64,000 bases of DNA, taken from an uncultured Clostridia bacterium (GTDB lineage Bacteria > Bacillota > Clostridia > Oscillospirales > Acutalibacteraceae). The stretch spans positions 1 through 64,000 of the forward strand of contig CAMNXD010000004.1 of assembly GCA_946566955.1 (NCBI GenBank). Direction: 5' to 3'. Made by a program: the position numbers and the translations under genes. This document shows, piece after piece, positions 1-9,364 of the stretch. Numbering within the stretch: position 1 is the stretch's first letter; the number at the start of each line of letters is the position of its first letter. The notes beneath the pieces are model-generated. The model was not told the origin of the DNA and ran no database searches. It saw only the letters and a program-made list of their open reading frames with translations.

Positions 1-41
1 CCTTTCCCCACTTCCGCACCCCTGTGCTTCAGTGCTCCCTT

Positions 42-71
42 ATATTATCATCTCCTTTACCTCCTTGTCAA
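42..71 (-). promoter_or_regulatory. SigA-type promoter firing off the left edge
   Basis: Read on the minus strand, a TTGACA -35 (positions 71-66) and a TAATAT -10 (47-42) are separated by 18 bases. Transcription would start near position 35 and leave the window. No start codon with an open frame follows within the visible 35 bases, so the product may be an untranslated leader or an RNA; this cannot be decided here. Confidence 0.5.
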
Positions 72-158
72 TACTTTTTCTTAATTATTTTTGGGTTTTA
101 CCTTTTGCTCAATTTTATTACTATATTTTACATTATTTTAGATTTTATATATAACACC

Positions 159-674
159 TTAGTTAATCTCCGGCCTAAATTCAATGTTTATTCCTAAATC
201 TTCCAAGGAAATTCTTATCAGTTCCCCTTTGCTATTTAAAATTACATCACATCCTTTCCCATCTATAAGTCCAGAATAAGTTTTTTCACCTTCTTCCTCA
301 CTTTTAAACTTAAAAGTTCTTTCGTCTTTATTAAGCTCTTCCAAAACATCTATCATATACTTTACAGCACAATTATTTTGTATAGGGTCTCTCAGATATC
401 CACCTTCAAGGTCATCCTGACTGACTTCATACTTGCCTCCGCTACGCGAAATTATAAATCCACGCAAATTCGCAGGAGATATAAACTTTACAGTTGTTGT
501 CCCTTCGGGAGTATGAAAGACCTTACATTCATATTCATTGTTTTGAGAAGATATTTTTACACTATTTTCAATTTTATTATCTATTTTCGGAATAGTTTCA
601 TTTTCTTTACTTTTACATCCTCCTATTAGCACCATTCCCAATAGAACGGTTACTACTAAAAGAAGTTTTTTCAA
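159..674 (-). CDS. Putative lipoprotein of unknown function
   Basis: A 171-residue protein with a short Lys N-terminus, a hydrophobic segment and a lipobox (LIGGC, Cys about residue 20), as expected of a lipoprotein processed by Lgt and signal peptidase II and anchored outside the membrane. The mature part is polar and ends in an IEFRPEIN tail. The overall look is of small Clostridia lipoproteins, but I do not recognise the family. The start is TTG at 674, a few bases after an AGGGTGA ribosome binding site. It lies immediately downstream of nnrD with a 9-base gap and is probably in the same transcript. Confidence 0.7.
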   Translation of the reverse strand: MKKLLLVVTVLLGMVLIGGCKSKENETIPKIDNKIENSVKISSQNNEYECKVFHTPEGTTTVKFISPANLRGFIISRSGGKYEVSQDDLEGGYLRDPIQNNCAVKYMIDVLEELNKDERTFKFKSEEEGEKTYSGLIDGKGCDVILNSKGELIRISLEDLGINIEFRPEIN

Positions 675-683
675 ATAATCACC

Positions 684-1571
684 CTAAAAACCAAATTCTA
701 AAAATAAATTAGAAAGCTCATTTACTATATCTGAAGGGATCATTGAAACACTGGAAAGCTTTTCTCTACATCTATCTCCAGCAAAACCGTGTATAAACGC
801 GCCACATATTGTTGCGTCAATAGGAGATATTCCCTGTGCAAGAAAAGAGCCTATCATTCCGGAAAGCACGTCTCCGCTCCCACCTTTTGCCATTCCAACA
901 TTCCCTGTAGTATTTAAGAAAATATTACCCTCCTTATCTAATATCACAGTCCGGTGACCTTTTAAAAGTACTGTAATTTTATACTTACTTGCAATCCGCT
1001 GAGCATGTTTTATTTTGTCTACCGACTCTAACCCTACGTTCACTAGTCTAGCCATTTCTTTAGGATGTGGCGTGAGGATTATTTCGCATCTTGCTTCTTT
1101 TAATATATCTATATTCTCTGAAATTACGTTTATTCCATCTGCATCAATGACTAGCGGAATACTAGTATTCCTTATAATCTCATAAACTAAAGATTTAATA
1201 CTTTTTCTCCAGCCGAGTCCACAGCCAATTACCGCTGCAGAACATTTTTTCATTTCATTTAAAATCATTTCAATTGAATCTTCAGTCATAAAGCCAGCAT
1301 CGTCTTCTTTAGATAAACAAAAGGTGGTTTCGGGTACTTTTTGAGAAATGATTTCATAAATAGAAGGAACTACACAGGACTTAACCCCTCCCACTCCGCA
1401 TTTAATAGCCGAAGAAACAACAAACCACGCTGAACCTGGCATTTCTCTACTACCACAAATACAAAAAAGCTTTCCAAAATTCCCTTTATGAAAATCTTCA
1501 AGACGTTTCGGAAGTTTGTATTTGGCCATATCCTGAGTTATTACGCTCATATACTGATATTTATCATCCAT
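684..1571 (-). CDS. nnrD: ADP-dependent NAD(P)H-hydrate dehydratase
   Basis: Member of the YjeF C-terminal/ribokinase-like fold family, which dehydrates damaged NAD(P)H hydrates using ADP. The Gly-rich stretch near residue 70, the DADGIN segment, TPHPKE, and the terminal NVGMAKGGSGD motif with its catalytic Asp are visible. The start is ATG at 1571, one base past the acpS stop and behind AGGGGTAAG, giving about 295 residues; a longer reading would run into acpS. Many bacteria carry this domain fused to an N-terminal epimerase (NnrE). Here only the dehydratase half is present. Confidence 0.85.
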   Translation of the reverse strand: MDDKYQYMSVITQDMAKYKLPKRLEDFHKGNFGKLFCICGSREMPGSAWFVVSSAIKCGVGGVKSCVVPSIYEIISQKVPETTFCLSKEDDAGFMTEDSIEMILNEMKKCSAAVIGCGLGWRKSIKSLVYEIIRNTSIPLVIDADGINVISENIDILKEARCEIILTPHPKEMARLVNVGLESVDKIKHAQRIASKYKITVLLKGHRTVILDKEGNIFLNTTGNVGMAKGGSGDVLSGMIGSFLAQGISPIDATICGAFIHGFAGDRCREKLSSVSMIPSDIVNELSNLFLEFGF

Positions 1572-1572
1572 T

Positions 1573-1944
1573 TTAATTCTTACCCCTTCTTTCAATAACA
1601 ACTACAGCACTTGCATAGGATTTTGTATGAGTTAAGCTTACAGAAATTTCATAGTTTTCATTTTTCATAAGATTTTTGGCACTACCTTTTAAAGAAATAT
1701 ATGGTTTTCCAAGATTATCACTAAGCACCTCTACATCTTTAAAAGAAAACCCTCGAAAACCTAGTCCAATAGCTTTTGAAAAAGCCTCTTTAGCACAAAA
1801 TCTTGCAGCTATGCTCTGAACGCTAAATTTCTTTTGAATTTCGCAGTTTTCATTCTCACTAAAAACCAAGTTTAAAAACTTAGGATTTTCCACTGACTTT
1901 CTTATACGCTCAATTTCAATCATGTCTATGCCAACACTAATCAG
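1573..1944 (-). CDS. acpS: Holo-[acyl-carrier-protein] synthase, non-AUG start
   Basis: Transfers 4'-phosphopantetheine from CoA to acyl carrier protein. The family N-terminus G-I-D-x-(I/V)-E-I, with its metal-binding Asp, and the later ARFCAKEAFSKA motif are both present. The first in-frame ATG (1923) lies after VGID and would remove the Asp. An in-frame stop at 1948-1950 limits the extension, so translation must begin at CTG 1944 or ATT 1941. An AGGAGG site sits about 10 bases before the CTG. I chose CTG, giving about 123 residues and the usual family length. It is the upstream partner of nnrD. Confidence 0.82.
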   Translation of the reverse strand: MISVGIDMIEIERIRKSVENPKFLNLVFSENENCEIQKKFSVQSIAARFCAKEAFSKAIGLGFRGFSFKDVEVLSDNLGKPYISLKGSAKNLMKNENYEISVSLTHTKSYASAVVVIERRGKN

Positions 1945-1984
1945 TTTTTAATCGCCTCCTGAAGTTTAATCTAAATTGAAAAAC

Positions 1985-4051
1985 TTAAAAAACCACTTTA
2001 TTCGTCTCAAATCCTAAAGCTGCATCACTGAATTTTAAACTATCAAGTTTATCTCTAACCGACTTAAACTTTAAATCACTCATTAATTTACCGCTCTTTA
2101 TAACCTCATTTGCACTGCACTGTGCTTTATAAATAATAGATATATCTTCATAAGTCGTAGGGATACTAATATTCGGCACTCCATGCTGATTACTTCCAAA
2201 AAAGTCCCCTGGACCACGAATTTTTAAATCCTCCTCCGAAAGGAAAAAGCCATCTGTAGAATTAACCATCGCCGAAAATCTTCTTACAGAGTCTTTACTG
2301 CAAGAATCTGAGACGAGTATGCAATAAGACTTTTTGTTTCCGCGTCCAACCCGACCCCGAAGTTGATGAAGCTGTGATATTCCAAATCTTTCTGCATTTT
2401 CAATTACTATAGCATTAGCATTTGGAACGTCTATACCAACTTCTATAACGGTAGTTGAGAGCAAAATTTTTATACTGCCTTCTATAAAAGACTGCATAGC
2501 TCGTTGCTTTTCAAGCGGAGACATTTTTCCATGCAGTACCTCTAAAAGATTAGCAGAAAAACCCTCACTCAAGAGCATCTTTCGATACGCTTCGATATCT
2601 AAGATATTACCTTGCCCTTCTTCTATGCTTGCACAAACTATGTATATTTGTCCGCCACTATTTATCAGTTCTTTTAAGAAACTAAACATCCGTAACCTTT
2701 TGCTGGTAGGAATATGGTGAGTTTCTATTTTTTGTCTTCCTGGCAAAACCTGATCTAAAATTGAGACATCAAGGTCTCCATACATTATTAAAGCTAGACT
2801 GCGTGGAATTGGCGTGGCGGACATAACAAGTACGTGGGGATGATTACCTTTATTTACTAGTTTCCCTCTTTGTTTTACACCAAATCTGTGTTGTTCGTCA
2901 GTAACAATAAGACCTAAATTTTTAAACAGCGTTTTTTCGGAAAATAGTGCATGAGTACCTACGATTATATTAGACTTACCTTCCGCAATATTTTCTTGAG
3001 CTTTCTTCTTTTCTCGATTTTTCATGCTTCCATGAATTAATTCAAGGTTTAAATCAGAGCAAGATAAAAAACCGCAAAGCGTTTCATAGTGCTGACGAGC
3101 CAAAAGTTCTGTGGGAGCCATTAAAACCGCTTGATAACCATTTTTAGCAGTAGAATAAGCTAAAGCAGAAGCAATAACAGTTTTTCCCGAACCGACGTCA
3201 CCTTGCAAAAGTCTATTCATCGAAAGACCGCTTAAACTCATATCTTCCATGCACTCACGAATTACTCTTCTTTGCGCTGGCGTAACTTTAAAGGGTAAAA
3301 AGGAATAAAACTCTTCAGAAAAATCTTTAGATATATTAATATTAGTTTTTTCGCGTGCACTACCTTTAATGGACTTTACACTTAAATGATACAAAAAGAA
3401 CTCTTCAAATATAATTCTGTTTCGCGCAAGCTTCAAAAAAGTTTTATCTTTAGGAAAATGAATGTTTTCATAAGCACATGCTAAAGAACAAAGTTGATAA
3501 TTATTTAAAATTTCAGAAGGGAGAGAATCATAAATAGAATCTCGAACTAAAGAAAGTGCATTTTTAACAAGTAAAGCAATTTTGCCTGAAGTTATTCCTC
3601 TAGTCGGGCTGTATATTGGATATATATTTAAAGAATCTTCAGGCTCTTTAATTTTGGGGGCAACAATTTCATATTTATCAAGACGCTTACTTAAGTTTCC
3701 CTTAATTAAATACTTCTTCCCGACTTTTAGCTTATCAGCTAAATACTTAGAGTTAAAAAATATAATATCTATGACTTTTAAATCCTCGCTTAACGCTAAT
3801 AATTTATATAACACTTTACCTTCTTTTAGTTTAATAGGAAGATACTTCCGAGTAATCTTAATTTTTATACAGCTACCTTTTTTTATGCACGCTTCCTCAG
3901 GATTTACTGGTTCAGACCACTCATCATACGAGCGGGGATAAAATTTTATTAAGTCACCTATAGTTTTTATATTCATATTTTCAAATAAGAGAGCGGTTTT
4001 ATTTCCCACTCCCTTTAGATTTTTTATGTCTGTTTCAAACAAAGAGGCCAC
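1985..4051 (-). CDS. recG: ATP-dependent DNA helicase RecG
   Basis: A 688-residue branch-migrating helicase for stalled forks and recombination intermediates. It has an N-terminal wedge/OB region (about residues 1-230), then a superfamily 2 helicase core with Walker A GDVGSGKT, a DEQH box (VTDEQHRFG), the motif III ATPIPRSL and motif VI QLRGRVGRG. Length is normal for the family. The start is GTG at 4051, seven bases after GGAGG. It sits between fakA and acpS on the same strand with short gaps, suggesting cotranscription. Confidence 0.95.
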   Translation of the reverse strand: MASLFETDIKNLKGVGNKTALLFENMNIKTIGDLIKFYPRSYDEWSEPVNPEEACIKKGSCIKIKITRKYLPIKLKEGKVLYKLLALSEDLKVIDIIFFNSKYLADKLKVGKKYLIKGNLSKRLDKYEIVAPKIKEPEDSLNIYPIYSPTRGITSGKIALLVKNALSLVRDSIYDSLPSEILNNYQLCSLACAYENIHFPKDKTFLKLARNRIIFEEFFLYHLSVKSIKGSAREKTNINISKDFSEEFYSFLPFKVTPAQRRVIRECMEDMSLSGLSMNRLLQGDVGSGKTVIASALAYSTAKNGYQAVLMAPTELLARQHYETLCGFLSCSDLNLELIHGSMKNREKKKAQENIAEGKSNIIVGTHALFSEKTLFKNLGLIVTDEQHRFGVKQRGKLVNKGNHPHVLVMSATPIPRSLALIMYGDLDVSILDQVLPGRQKIETHHIPTSKRLRMFSFLKELINSGGQIYIVCASIEEGQGNILDIEAYRKMLLSEGFSANLLEVLHGKMSPLEKQRAMQSFIEGSIKILLSTTVIEVGIDVPNANAIVIENAERFGISQLHQLRGRVGRGNKKSYCILVSDSCSKDSVRRFSAMVNSTDGFFLSEEDLKIRGPGDFFGSNQHGVPNISIPTTYEDISIIYKAQCSANEVIKSGKLMSDLKFKSVRDKLDSLKFSDAALGFETNKVVF

Positions 4052-4085
4052 ATTAATACCTCCTATAAAGAATACTTTATCATTT

Positions 4086-5750
4086 TTATTCCACAGATAC
4101 TATAAAATGATAGATTGGTTGTTCACCGTTAATTAGATTTACGTCTATTGGCTGTTTAAATAAAGAAGCTATCATCTCTTGAGCCATTTGCGCTTGCTTT
4201 AAGCTTATACTTTCACCGTAAATAATAGTTATAAACTCAGAATCCTTCGTTACCATTGATTTCACAAGCTTAACAACTGCTTTAACTGGGTCTTTACAGT
4301 TTAAAACAAGTTTGCCATCCGAAAGAGCAAGAATATCATTTTCTTTTATTTTAAACCCGCCAAATTCCGAATCTCTAGCGGCAAAAGTAACTTGACCAGT
4401 CTTAACTTTAGACGCACTTTTCAACATGTTTTCTAAATTCTGTTGAGAATCCAGTTCGGAGTCATACGCCATAAGAGCAGAAACACCTTGAGGAATAGTT
4501 CGGGTAGGCACTATCACAACTATTCTATCCTTCACAAGACTGACCGCTTGTTGAGCAGACATTATTATATTTTTATTATTAGGGAAAACATAAACTGTTT
4601 TTGCAGGTGTAGCAAGTACTGCTTCAACAATTTTATCAGTGCTTGGGTTCATAGTTTGGCCACCACTTATTACATTAAGACATCCCAGCTCTTTAAATAA
4701 AGAGGCCACTCCACTACCGGCAGCAACAGCAACAAATCCAACCTCTTCCTCTGGGTCTTTAGGCTCAAGGCTTATATTTTCTTGCTTAAGAAGTTTTTCT
4801 TTTTTAGCTTCCATAGCTAAGCGATGCTGCTCTTTCATGTTTTCAACCTTTACGCTTAAAAATTGTCCAAATTTAATTCCCTCTTGCAAAGCGCTACCCG
4901 GGTTTTCTGTATGTACATGAACCTTAATAATTTCTTCGTCGTCAACAACTACCACGCAGTCTCCTATTTTCTGAAGCCTTGACCTGAGTTTTAAAGGATT
5001 TATCTTGCAAAATCTATTTCTCTTAACTATAAATTCTGTGCAGTAGGTAAAAGTAATGTCGCCATCAAATTCTGCAGCAGCATTTCTAAAAACATCATCT
5101 TTTTCAGTATTCATCAACGTTTCTTCACGGTTTATAACAACATCGTCACAAAATACGGAAAGCATTCCTTCAAATATCAAACAAAGCCCTTTACCACCAG
5201 CATCAACTACTCCTGCTTTTTTTAAAACCGGCAAAAGTTCAGGCGTCATGTCGAGAGCTTGGCGTGCTCCAACGCATACCTGGTTCCACACTGCTTTAAT
5301 ATCATTATTAACTTTTGAAAGCTCTTTGCCTTTCTCAAAAGCTTCTCTAGCAACTGTCAGCATAGTACCCTCTGTGGGTTTTGTTACTGCTTGGTACGCC
5401 CCTTTAACTCCAATTTCAAGTGCATTTATTATGTCAACACCATTTAATGTATCAGACTCCGAAAAAAGCTTGTTAAACCCTCTAAATAGTATAGAAAGAA
5501 TAACTCCGGAATTGCCCCGTGCTCCTCTTAAAAGATTTGGAACAAATGCTCGTATAACCTCTCCAGTAGTACATTCATCACTAAGATTATTAATTGCATC
5601 AACAGCTGAGGAAATAGTCATCGACATATTAGTACCTGTATCACCGTCTGGAACGGGGAAAATATTTAGTTCATTAATGTGATCTTTACTCTTTATTATA
5701 TTATTTGCACCCGATATAAAAGCTTTTTTTAAACACAAACCATTTACCAA
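4086..5750 (-). CDS. fakA: Fatty acid kinase subunit A / DAK2 domain protein
   Basis: A 554-residue member of the FakA family, which phosphorylates FakB-bound fatty acids so that exogenous fatty acids can enter phospholipid synthesis. The N-terminal DAK2 kinase domain carries the nucleotide/Mg motif PDGDTGTNMS and a Gly-rich RGARGNSG loop, followed by the FakA middle and C-terminal domains. Start TTG at 5750 lies about 10 bases after AAGGAG. The classical partner (an Asp23-like protein) is not adjacent. It precedes recG in a same-strand run, an order common in Clostridia. No FakB is in the window. Confidence 0.88.
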   Translation of the reverse strand: MVNGLCLKKAFISGANNIIKSKDHINELNIFPVPDGDTGTNMSMTISSAVDAINNLSDECTTGEVIRAFVPNLLRGARGNSGVILSILFRGFNKLFSESDTLNGVDIINALEIGVKGAYQAVTKPTEGTMLTVAREAFEKGKELSKVNNDIKAVWNQVCVGARQALDMTPELLPVLKKAGVVDAGGKGLCLIFEGMLSVFCDDVVINREETLMNTEKDDVFRNAAAEFDGDITFTYCTEFIVKRNRFCKINPLKLRSRLQKIGDCVVVVDDEEIIKVHVHTENPGSALQEGIKFGQFLSVKVENMKEQHRLAMEAKKEKLLKQENISLEPKDPEEEVGFVAVAAGSGVASLFKELGCLNVISGGQTMNPSTDKIVEAVLATPAKTVYVFPNNKNIIMSAQQAVSLVKDRIVVIVPTRTIPQGVSALMAYDSELDSQQNLENMLKSASKVKTGQVTFAARDSEFGGFKIKENDILALSDGKLVLNCKDPVKAVVKLVKSMVTKDSEFITIIYGESISLKQAQMAQEMIASLFKQPIDVNLINGEQPIYHFIVSVE

Positions 5751-5776
5751 TTAAACACAACTCCTTAAAAAGTTAT

Positions 5777-6553
5777 CTAACCTACAATGCGAAACCGCTT
5801 GATAGATTCAGTTTTACCAGTCATTTCATTTATTTCGAAAACTACGCATTCTACCCTGCATTCTCCCTTAGCGTTTTCAAATTTAACAGGAAGCTTGTTT
5901 TTCATTCTTCTTATAGAAAGCTCCTTTTTTACTCCCAAAACTGAATCCATCACTCCTGTCATTCCAACATCAGTTATATATCCTGTACCTTTAGGCAAGA
6001 TTTCTTCGTCTGAAGTTTGCACATGAGTATGAGTTCCAAATAGTGCTGAAACCCTCCCATCAACGTAAAAACCCAAGGCACGCTTTTCCGCAGTAGCTTC
6101 AGCATGAAAATCTACTATTTTAACTGGGCAGTCCGCGCATTTACTTATTGCCTCGTCTATCGCCTCAAAAGGAGACCTTAGACCTTCTAGGTAAACTATT
6201 CCCATCATATTTATAACCGCAATATTTACTCCTTTTACATTAAGCTTGCAAAAACCAAATCCAGGAGTAGTGGCACTAGGAAAATTATAAGGTCTTAATA
6301 TTCGACGATTACTATTCATTAAAGGAAAAATTTCTTTGCGTCTAAAAGAGTGATTTCCTCCAGTGAGAACATCAACTCCGCTTTGAAAAAAGCCCTCTGC
6401 AAGAAAGGGGAGTATCCCATTACCTTCGGCCGAATTCTCCCCATTGACTACTACAAAATCAATTTGATTCTCTTGTTTAATGTTTTTGAGCTTTGACTTT
6501 AAAAATTCAGTACCGCTTTTACCAACAACGTCTCCTACTGCAAGAATTTTCAT
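5777..6553 (-). CDS. ymdB: YmdB-family cyclic-nucleotide phosphodiesterase
   Basis: Metallophosphoesterase of the TIGR00282/YmdB family, which hydrolyses 2',3'-cyclic nucleotides and in Bacillus affects biofilm and motility. Visible motifs are GDVVGKSG near the N-terminus, NGENSAEG, GGNHSF, DFHAEATAEK and GTHTHVQT, which supply the metal ligands. About 258 residues is normal. I chose ATG 6553, just after GTGGGG, over GTG 6565, because MKILAVGD matches the family N-terminus. It sits directly after rny, the arrangement known from Bacillus, which ties it to RNA metabolism. Confidence 0.9.
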   Translation of the reverse strand: MKILAVGDVVGKSGTEFLKSKLKNIKQENQIDFVVVNGENSAEGNGILPFLAEGFFQSGVDVLTGGNHSFRRKEIFPLMNSNRRILRPYNFPSATTPGFGFCKLNVKGVNIAVINMMGIVYLEGLRSPFEAIDEAISKCADCPVKIVDFHAEATAEKRALGFYVDGRVSALFGTHTHVQTSDEEILPKGTGYITDVGMTGVMDSVLGVKKELSIRRMKNKLPVKFENAKGECRVECVVFEINEMTGKTESIKRFRIVG

Positions 6554-6587
6554 TAGCCCCACCACTTTTCATATAAACTTAAAATCT

Positions 6588-8129
6588 TTACTTAGCATAG
6601 TCAATAGCTCTGCTCTCTCTAATTATACTTACCTTTATCTGGCCAGGATAATCAAGCTCAGCTTCAATTTTTTTGCACATACTTCTTGCAAGAGGGATCA
6701 TACTTTCATCATCTACCGCTTCAGGACGTACCATTACTCTTACTTCACGTCCCGCTTGAATGGCGTAGCAATTGCGAACTCCCGCAAATGACGAAACCAA
6801 AGACTCTAATTTCTCAAGACGCTTAATATAATTTTCCGGATTTTCACGTCGTGCTCCAGGGCGTGCTGCTGAAGCTGTGTCTGCAGCTTGCAAAATAAAC
6901 GCAAGAGCGGTTTTGGCTTCAATGTCTCCATGATGAGCGTGAATTGCATGAATTACTTCTTCATTTTCTTTATACTTCTTAACCACGTTTACACCAAGCT
7001 CAACATGCGTTCCTTCGTTTTCGTGGTCCAGTGCTTTACCAATATCATGAAGGAGTCCCGCGCGAACTGCTAAAGAAGAGTCCATACCTAATTCTGCAGC
7101 CATTGAGCCACATATTGATGCAACTTCCATTGAATGATTAAGAATATTTTGTCCATAGCTTGTTCTATACTTTAATTTACCTAAAAGCCTTATAATTTCA
7201 GGATGTATACCATTAATTCCCATTTTGATTACTGACCGTTGACCTTCTTCTTTTATATCTCTTTCAACGTCTTCACGAGCTTTTTCAACTGTTTCTTCTA
7301 TTTTAGCGGGATGAATACGTCCATCTGCAACTAATCTCTCTAAGGCAAGTCGTGCAATTTCTCTTCTTACGGGTTCAAAGGATGAGAGAGTTATTGTCTC
7401 CGGGGTATCATCTATTATTAAATCAACGCCAGTTAAGCTTTCTATCGCTCGGATGTTTCTTCCTTCGCGCCCGATAATTCTTCCTTTCATGTCGTCATTA
7501 GGTAAAGCAACCACAGAAATCGTAGCTTCTGAAATGTAGTCTCCAGCGCATTTTTGCACAGCCAAAGCAAGTATATTTCTCGCTCGTCTATCGCATTCTT
7601 CTTTAAGCTGTTGCTCATACATTGCAATTTTAAGAGCTTTCTCGTGCGTTAGCTCTTCCTGTAGACTTTCTAATAGAAAACTCTTGGCTTGCTGACTGGT
7701 AAGACCGGAAATCTTTTCGAGCATATCAAACTGACTCTTTTTAACCATTTCAGCTTCGTGATAGCAAGCTTCTATTTCTTTTTCACGCTTAGCTAAATCT
7801 TGTTCCTGACGTTCTAAAGCTTCGGTTTTTTTATCTAGATTTTCTTCTTTTTGCATTGCCCTTCTTTCTTGACGCTGTACGTCCTTGCGGCGCTCTGAAA
7901 GCTCGCGTTCGGTTTCATTTCTAAATCTATGAACTTCTTCTTTGCCTTCTAAAACAACCTCCTTTTTTTTCGTTTCTGCTATTTCTTTTGCAACTGCAAC
8001 AATTCTCGAAGCTTCTTCTTCGGCTGAAGATATAGTTTTTTCAGATTGAAGTTTTCTATATATTACTCCAAGAATAAAGGATGCTACAGTACAAATTATT
8101 ATTATAATTAAGGATAATATAATACCCAA
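6588..8129 (-). CDS. rny: Ribonuclease Y
   Basis: Membrane-anchored endoribonuclease that initiates mRNA decay in Firmicutes. It has an N-terminal transmembrane helix (about residues 3-22), a long charged coiled coil (about 30-160), a KH domain with [15 protein letters not shown], and an HD domain with [10 protein letters not shown]. Length 513 is typical. The start is TTG at 8129, about 11 bases after GGAGG. It is first gene of the minus-strand run rny-ymdB. Confidence 0.95.
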   Translation of the reverse strand: MGIILSLIIIIICTVASFILGVIYRKLQSEKTISSAEEEASRIVAVAKEIAETKKKEVVLEGKEEVHRFRNETERELSERRKDVQRQERRAMQKEENLDKKTEALERQEQDLAKREKEIEACYHEAEMVKKSQFDMLEKISGLTSQQAKSFLLESLQEELTHEKALKIAMYEQQLKEECDRRARNILALAVQKCAGDYISEATISVVALPNDDMKGRIIGREGRNIRAIESLTGVDLIIDDTPETITLSSFEPVRREIARLALERLVADGRIHPAKIEETVEKAREDVERDIKEEGQRSVIKMGINGIHPEIIRLLGKLKYRTSYGQNILNHSMEVASICGSMAAELGMDSSLAVRAGLLHDIGKALDHENEGTHVELGVNVVKKYKENEEVIHAIHAHHGDIEAKTALAFILQAADTASAARPGARRENPENYIKRLEKLESLVSSFAGVRNCYAIQAGREVRVMVRPEAVDDESMIPLARSMCKKIEAELDYPGQIKVSIIRESRAIDYAK

Positions 8130-8388
8130 AATTCTCTCTACCTCCTATATTTTAAATCATTAATAAGTTAAGTACTCCTCTAATATAATCGCGAACTTAC
8201 CAATTTAAAGGTAAAAAGTCAAATTTTTATCTTTCTAATTACATTTAAATATACAGAAAAGCTCGAAATATGATATAAATAAAGAGTTTCTCAAAACTTT
8301 ATGACTCAACTTCTCATTAATTTTATTACATTTATAAGTGAAGTGTCAAGAAATAATAAAACACCCGAATTTATCTTAATTTTGGAAT

Positions 8389-8417
8389 TTGACAACAGAT
8401 AAATTATGGCTTATAAA
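8389..8417 (+). promoter_or_regulatory. SigA-type promoter for 8518-9114
   Basis: TTGACA (8389-8394), a 17-base spacer and TATAAA (8412-8417) lie 100 bases before the first gene of the plus-strand pair. The rest of the 388-base divergent gap 8130-8517 is AT-rich, and I see no other feature in it. Confidence 0.6.
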
Positions 8418-8517
8418 GCTTTTGACTAAAATTATAATCTTAGTATTGAATAAAATTATCCGTAGTGTTAAAATAAAATCCCTAAAGAATAAATTATGAT
8501 TTGTGAGGTTAGTTAGT

Positions 8518-8835
8518 ATGAAAAAACTTGAGTCTAGTCAAATGCCTATTCAAGAATCAGCACCTTTGATGTATAGAGGTAAGCCTCTAGTTCGATGTGG
8601 AAACACAATTTATTACGGAAGTCTTAGTGACCAATACGTAATTAAAATGGATCTTCAAGAGTTTTCGGAAAAAAATGATATTACCCTATCTTCGAAGGTT
8701 AGCATTGAAATGATTGAAACTAGCCCTGATATTGAAAGTACACAAAAAATAGTCAAGGTTAGTGAAAAAAGCGGACTTTACTCTGCGCTCGATATAGCTG
8801 ATATTTGGCTTAGCAGAGCAAAAGCCGGAAATTAA
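8518..8835 (+). CDS. Small conserved protein of unknown function upstream of secG
   Basis: A 105-residue soluble protein without signal peptide or membrane segment. The N-terminal half has a MYRGKPLVRCGNTIYYG stretch that reads as short beta strands; the C-terminal part is helical and ends ALDIADIWLSRA. I recall similar short proteins near secG in Oscillospirales but know no function. The ATG at 8518 is preceded by GAGGT at a good distance. It is 21 bases upstream of secG, so the two are probably cotranscribed from the promoter at 8389. Confidence 0.75.
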   Translation: MKKLESSQMPIQESAPLMYRGKPLVRCGNTIYYGSLSDQYVIKMDLQEFSEKNDITLSSKVSIEMIETSPDIESTQKIVKVSEKSGLYSALDIADIWLSRAKAGN

Positions 8836-8856
8836 TTAAGTAGAGGTGGTGGAAAG

Positions 8857-9114
8857 ATGAGTATTTTAGAAATAGTTATGGGAATAGTCCTGATTTGCTT
8901 TGCTATTGCGGTTACGCTAGTAGTCCTTTTTCAAGAAGGACAGCAAAAGCCGATGGGTGCTATAACCGGGTCCAGCGGAGATACCTTTCTTACTAAAAAC
9001 AAATCAAGGTCGATTGATGCTTTTTTAGAACGCTGGACAAGAATTATTTCAATTGGATTCTTTATAGCAGTTATAGTAGTTAATATCGTGCTTTATTTTC
9101 ATGTTTTTGGTTAA
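8857..9114 (+). CDS. secG: Preprotein translocase subunit SecG
   Basis: An 85-residue membrane protein with two hydrophobic helices (about residues 3-24 and 60-82) joined by the family loop QEGQQKPMGAITGSS. SecG is the accessory subunit of the SecYEG channel, the export route expected for the many signal-peptide proteins here. The ATG follows GAGGTGGTGG. A hairpin terminator lies directly after the stop. In many Clostridia secG is followed by rnr-smpB-ssrA; none of these follows here. Confidence 0.9.
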   Translation: MSILEIVMGIVLICFAIAVTLVVLFQEGQQKPMGAITGSSGDTFLTKNKSRSIDAFLERWTRIISIGFFIAVIVVNIVLYFHVFG

Positions 9115-9132
9115 AAATATTTAAAATGAAAG

Positions 9133-9162
9133 TACCTGGGGATTTTCTCCTCGGGTATTTTT
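9133..9162 (+). terminator. Terminator of secG
   Basis: A 10-base stem with two G-U pairs (9133-9142 with 9148-9157) and a five-base loop is followed by a T run, 18 bases past the secG stop. Confidence 0.7.
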
Positions 9163-9175
9163 GCATAAATAAACA

Positions 9176-9320
9176 CCTCGGTAAGTTTAATACCGAGGCG
9201 TCGTATTGGGCCCATGTAAGCCAAGCAGATAGGAAGCAACACCCTTCTACTTTATACAACCCAATTATTTGTTTCGCGTCAAATTTAAAGGTTGCTTGCA
9301 TCAAACTTAGTGGGCCCGCC
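9176..9320 (-). ncRNA. Structured RNA, possibly 6S-like
   Basis: On the minus strand, GGGCCCACTAAG (about 9317-9306) can pair with CTTACATGGGCCC (about 9220-9208), closing a rod of about 105 nt. Inside it, AAGCAAC/GTTGCTT and CTTTA/TAAAG helices alternate with internal bubbles. It is followed by an 8-base terminator hairpin (9176-9198) and a T-rich tail. A long closing stem, central bubble and 3' terminator recall 6S RNA, but the length is short for 6S and I cannot confirm homology. It could also be a processed 3' UTR of the gene ending at 9365. No tmRNA or SRP signature is present. Confidence 0.45.
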
Positions 9321-9364
9321 ACACACAAATTATTTTGTAATTAAATATTCAATTGTAGAATTAA

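Noticed and set aside
5056-5682. Long open frame antisense to fakA
   Set aside because: It is a Ser/Pro/Thr-rich shadow of the fakA reading frame with no ribosome binding site. Similar antisense frames inside gyrB, mreB, mrdA and recG were dismissed for the same reason.
9225-9240. Plus-strand AGGAAGCA motif resembling the SRP RNA apical loop
   Set aside because: No GNRA-closed stem of the right form surrounds it, and the candidate at 44490-44610 fits the SRP pattern much better.
9126-9344. Short open frames on both strands across the secG downstream region
   Set aside because: They overlap a terminator and a strongly self-pairing region, have no good ribosome binding sites, and the peptides look random. 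An RNA explanation fits better.
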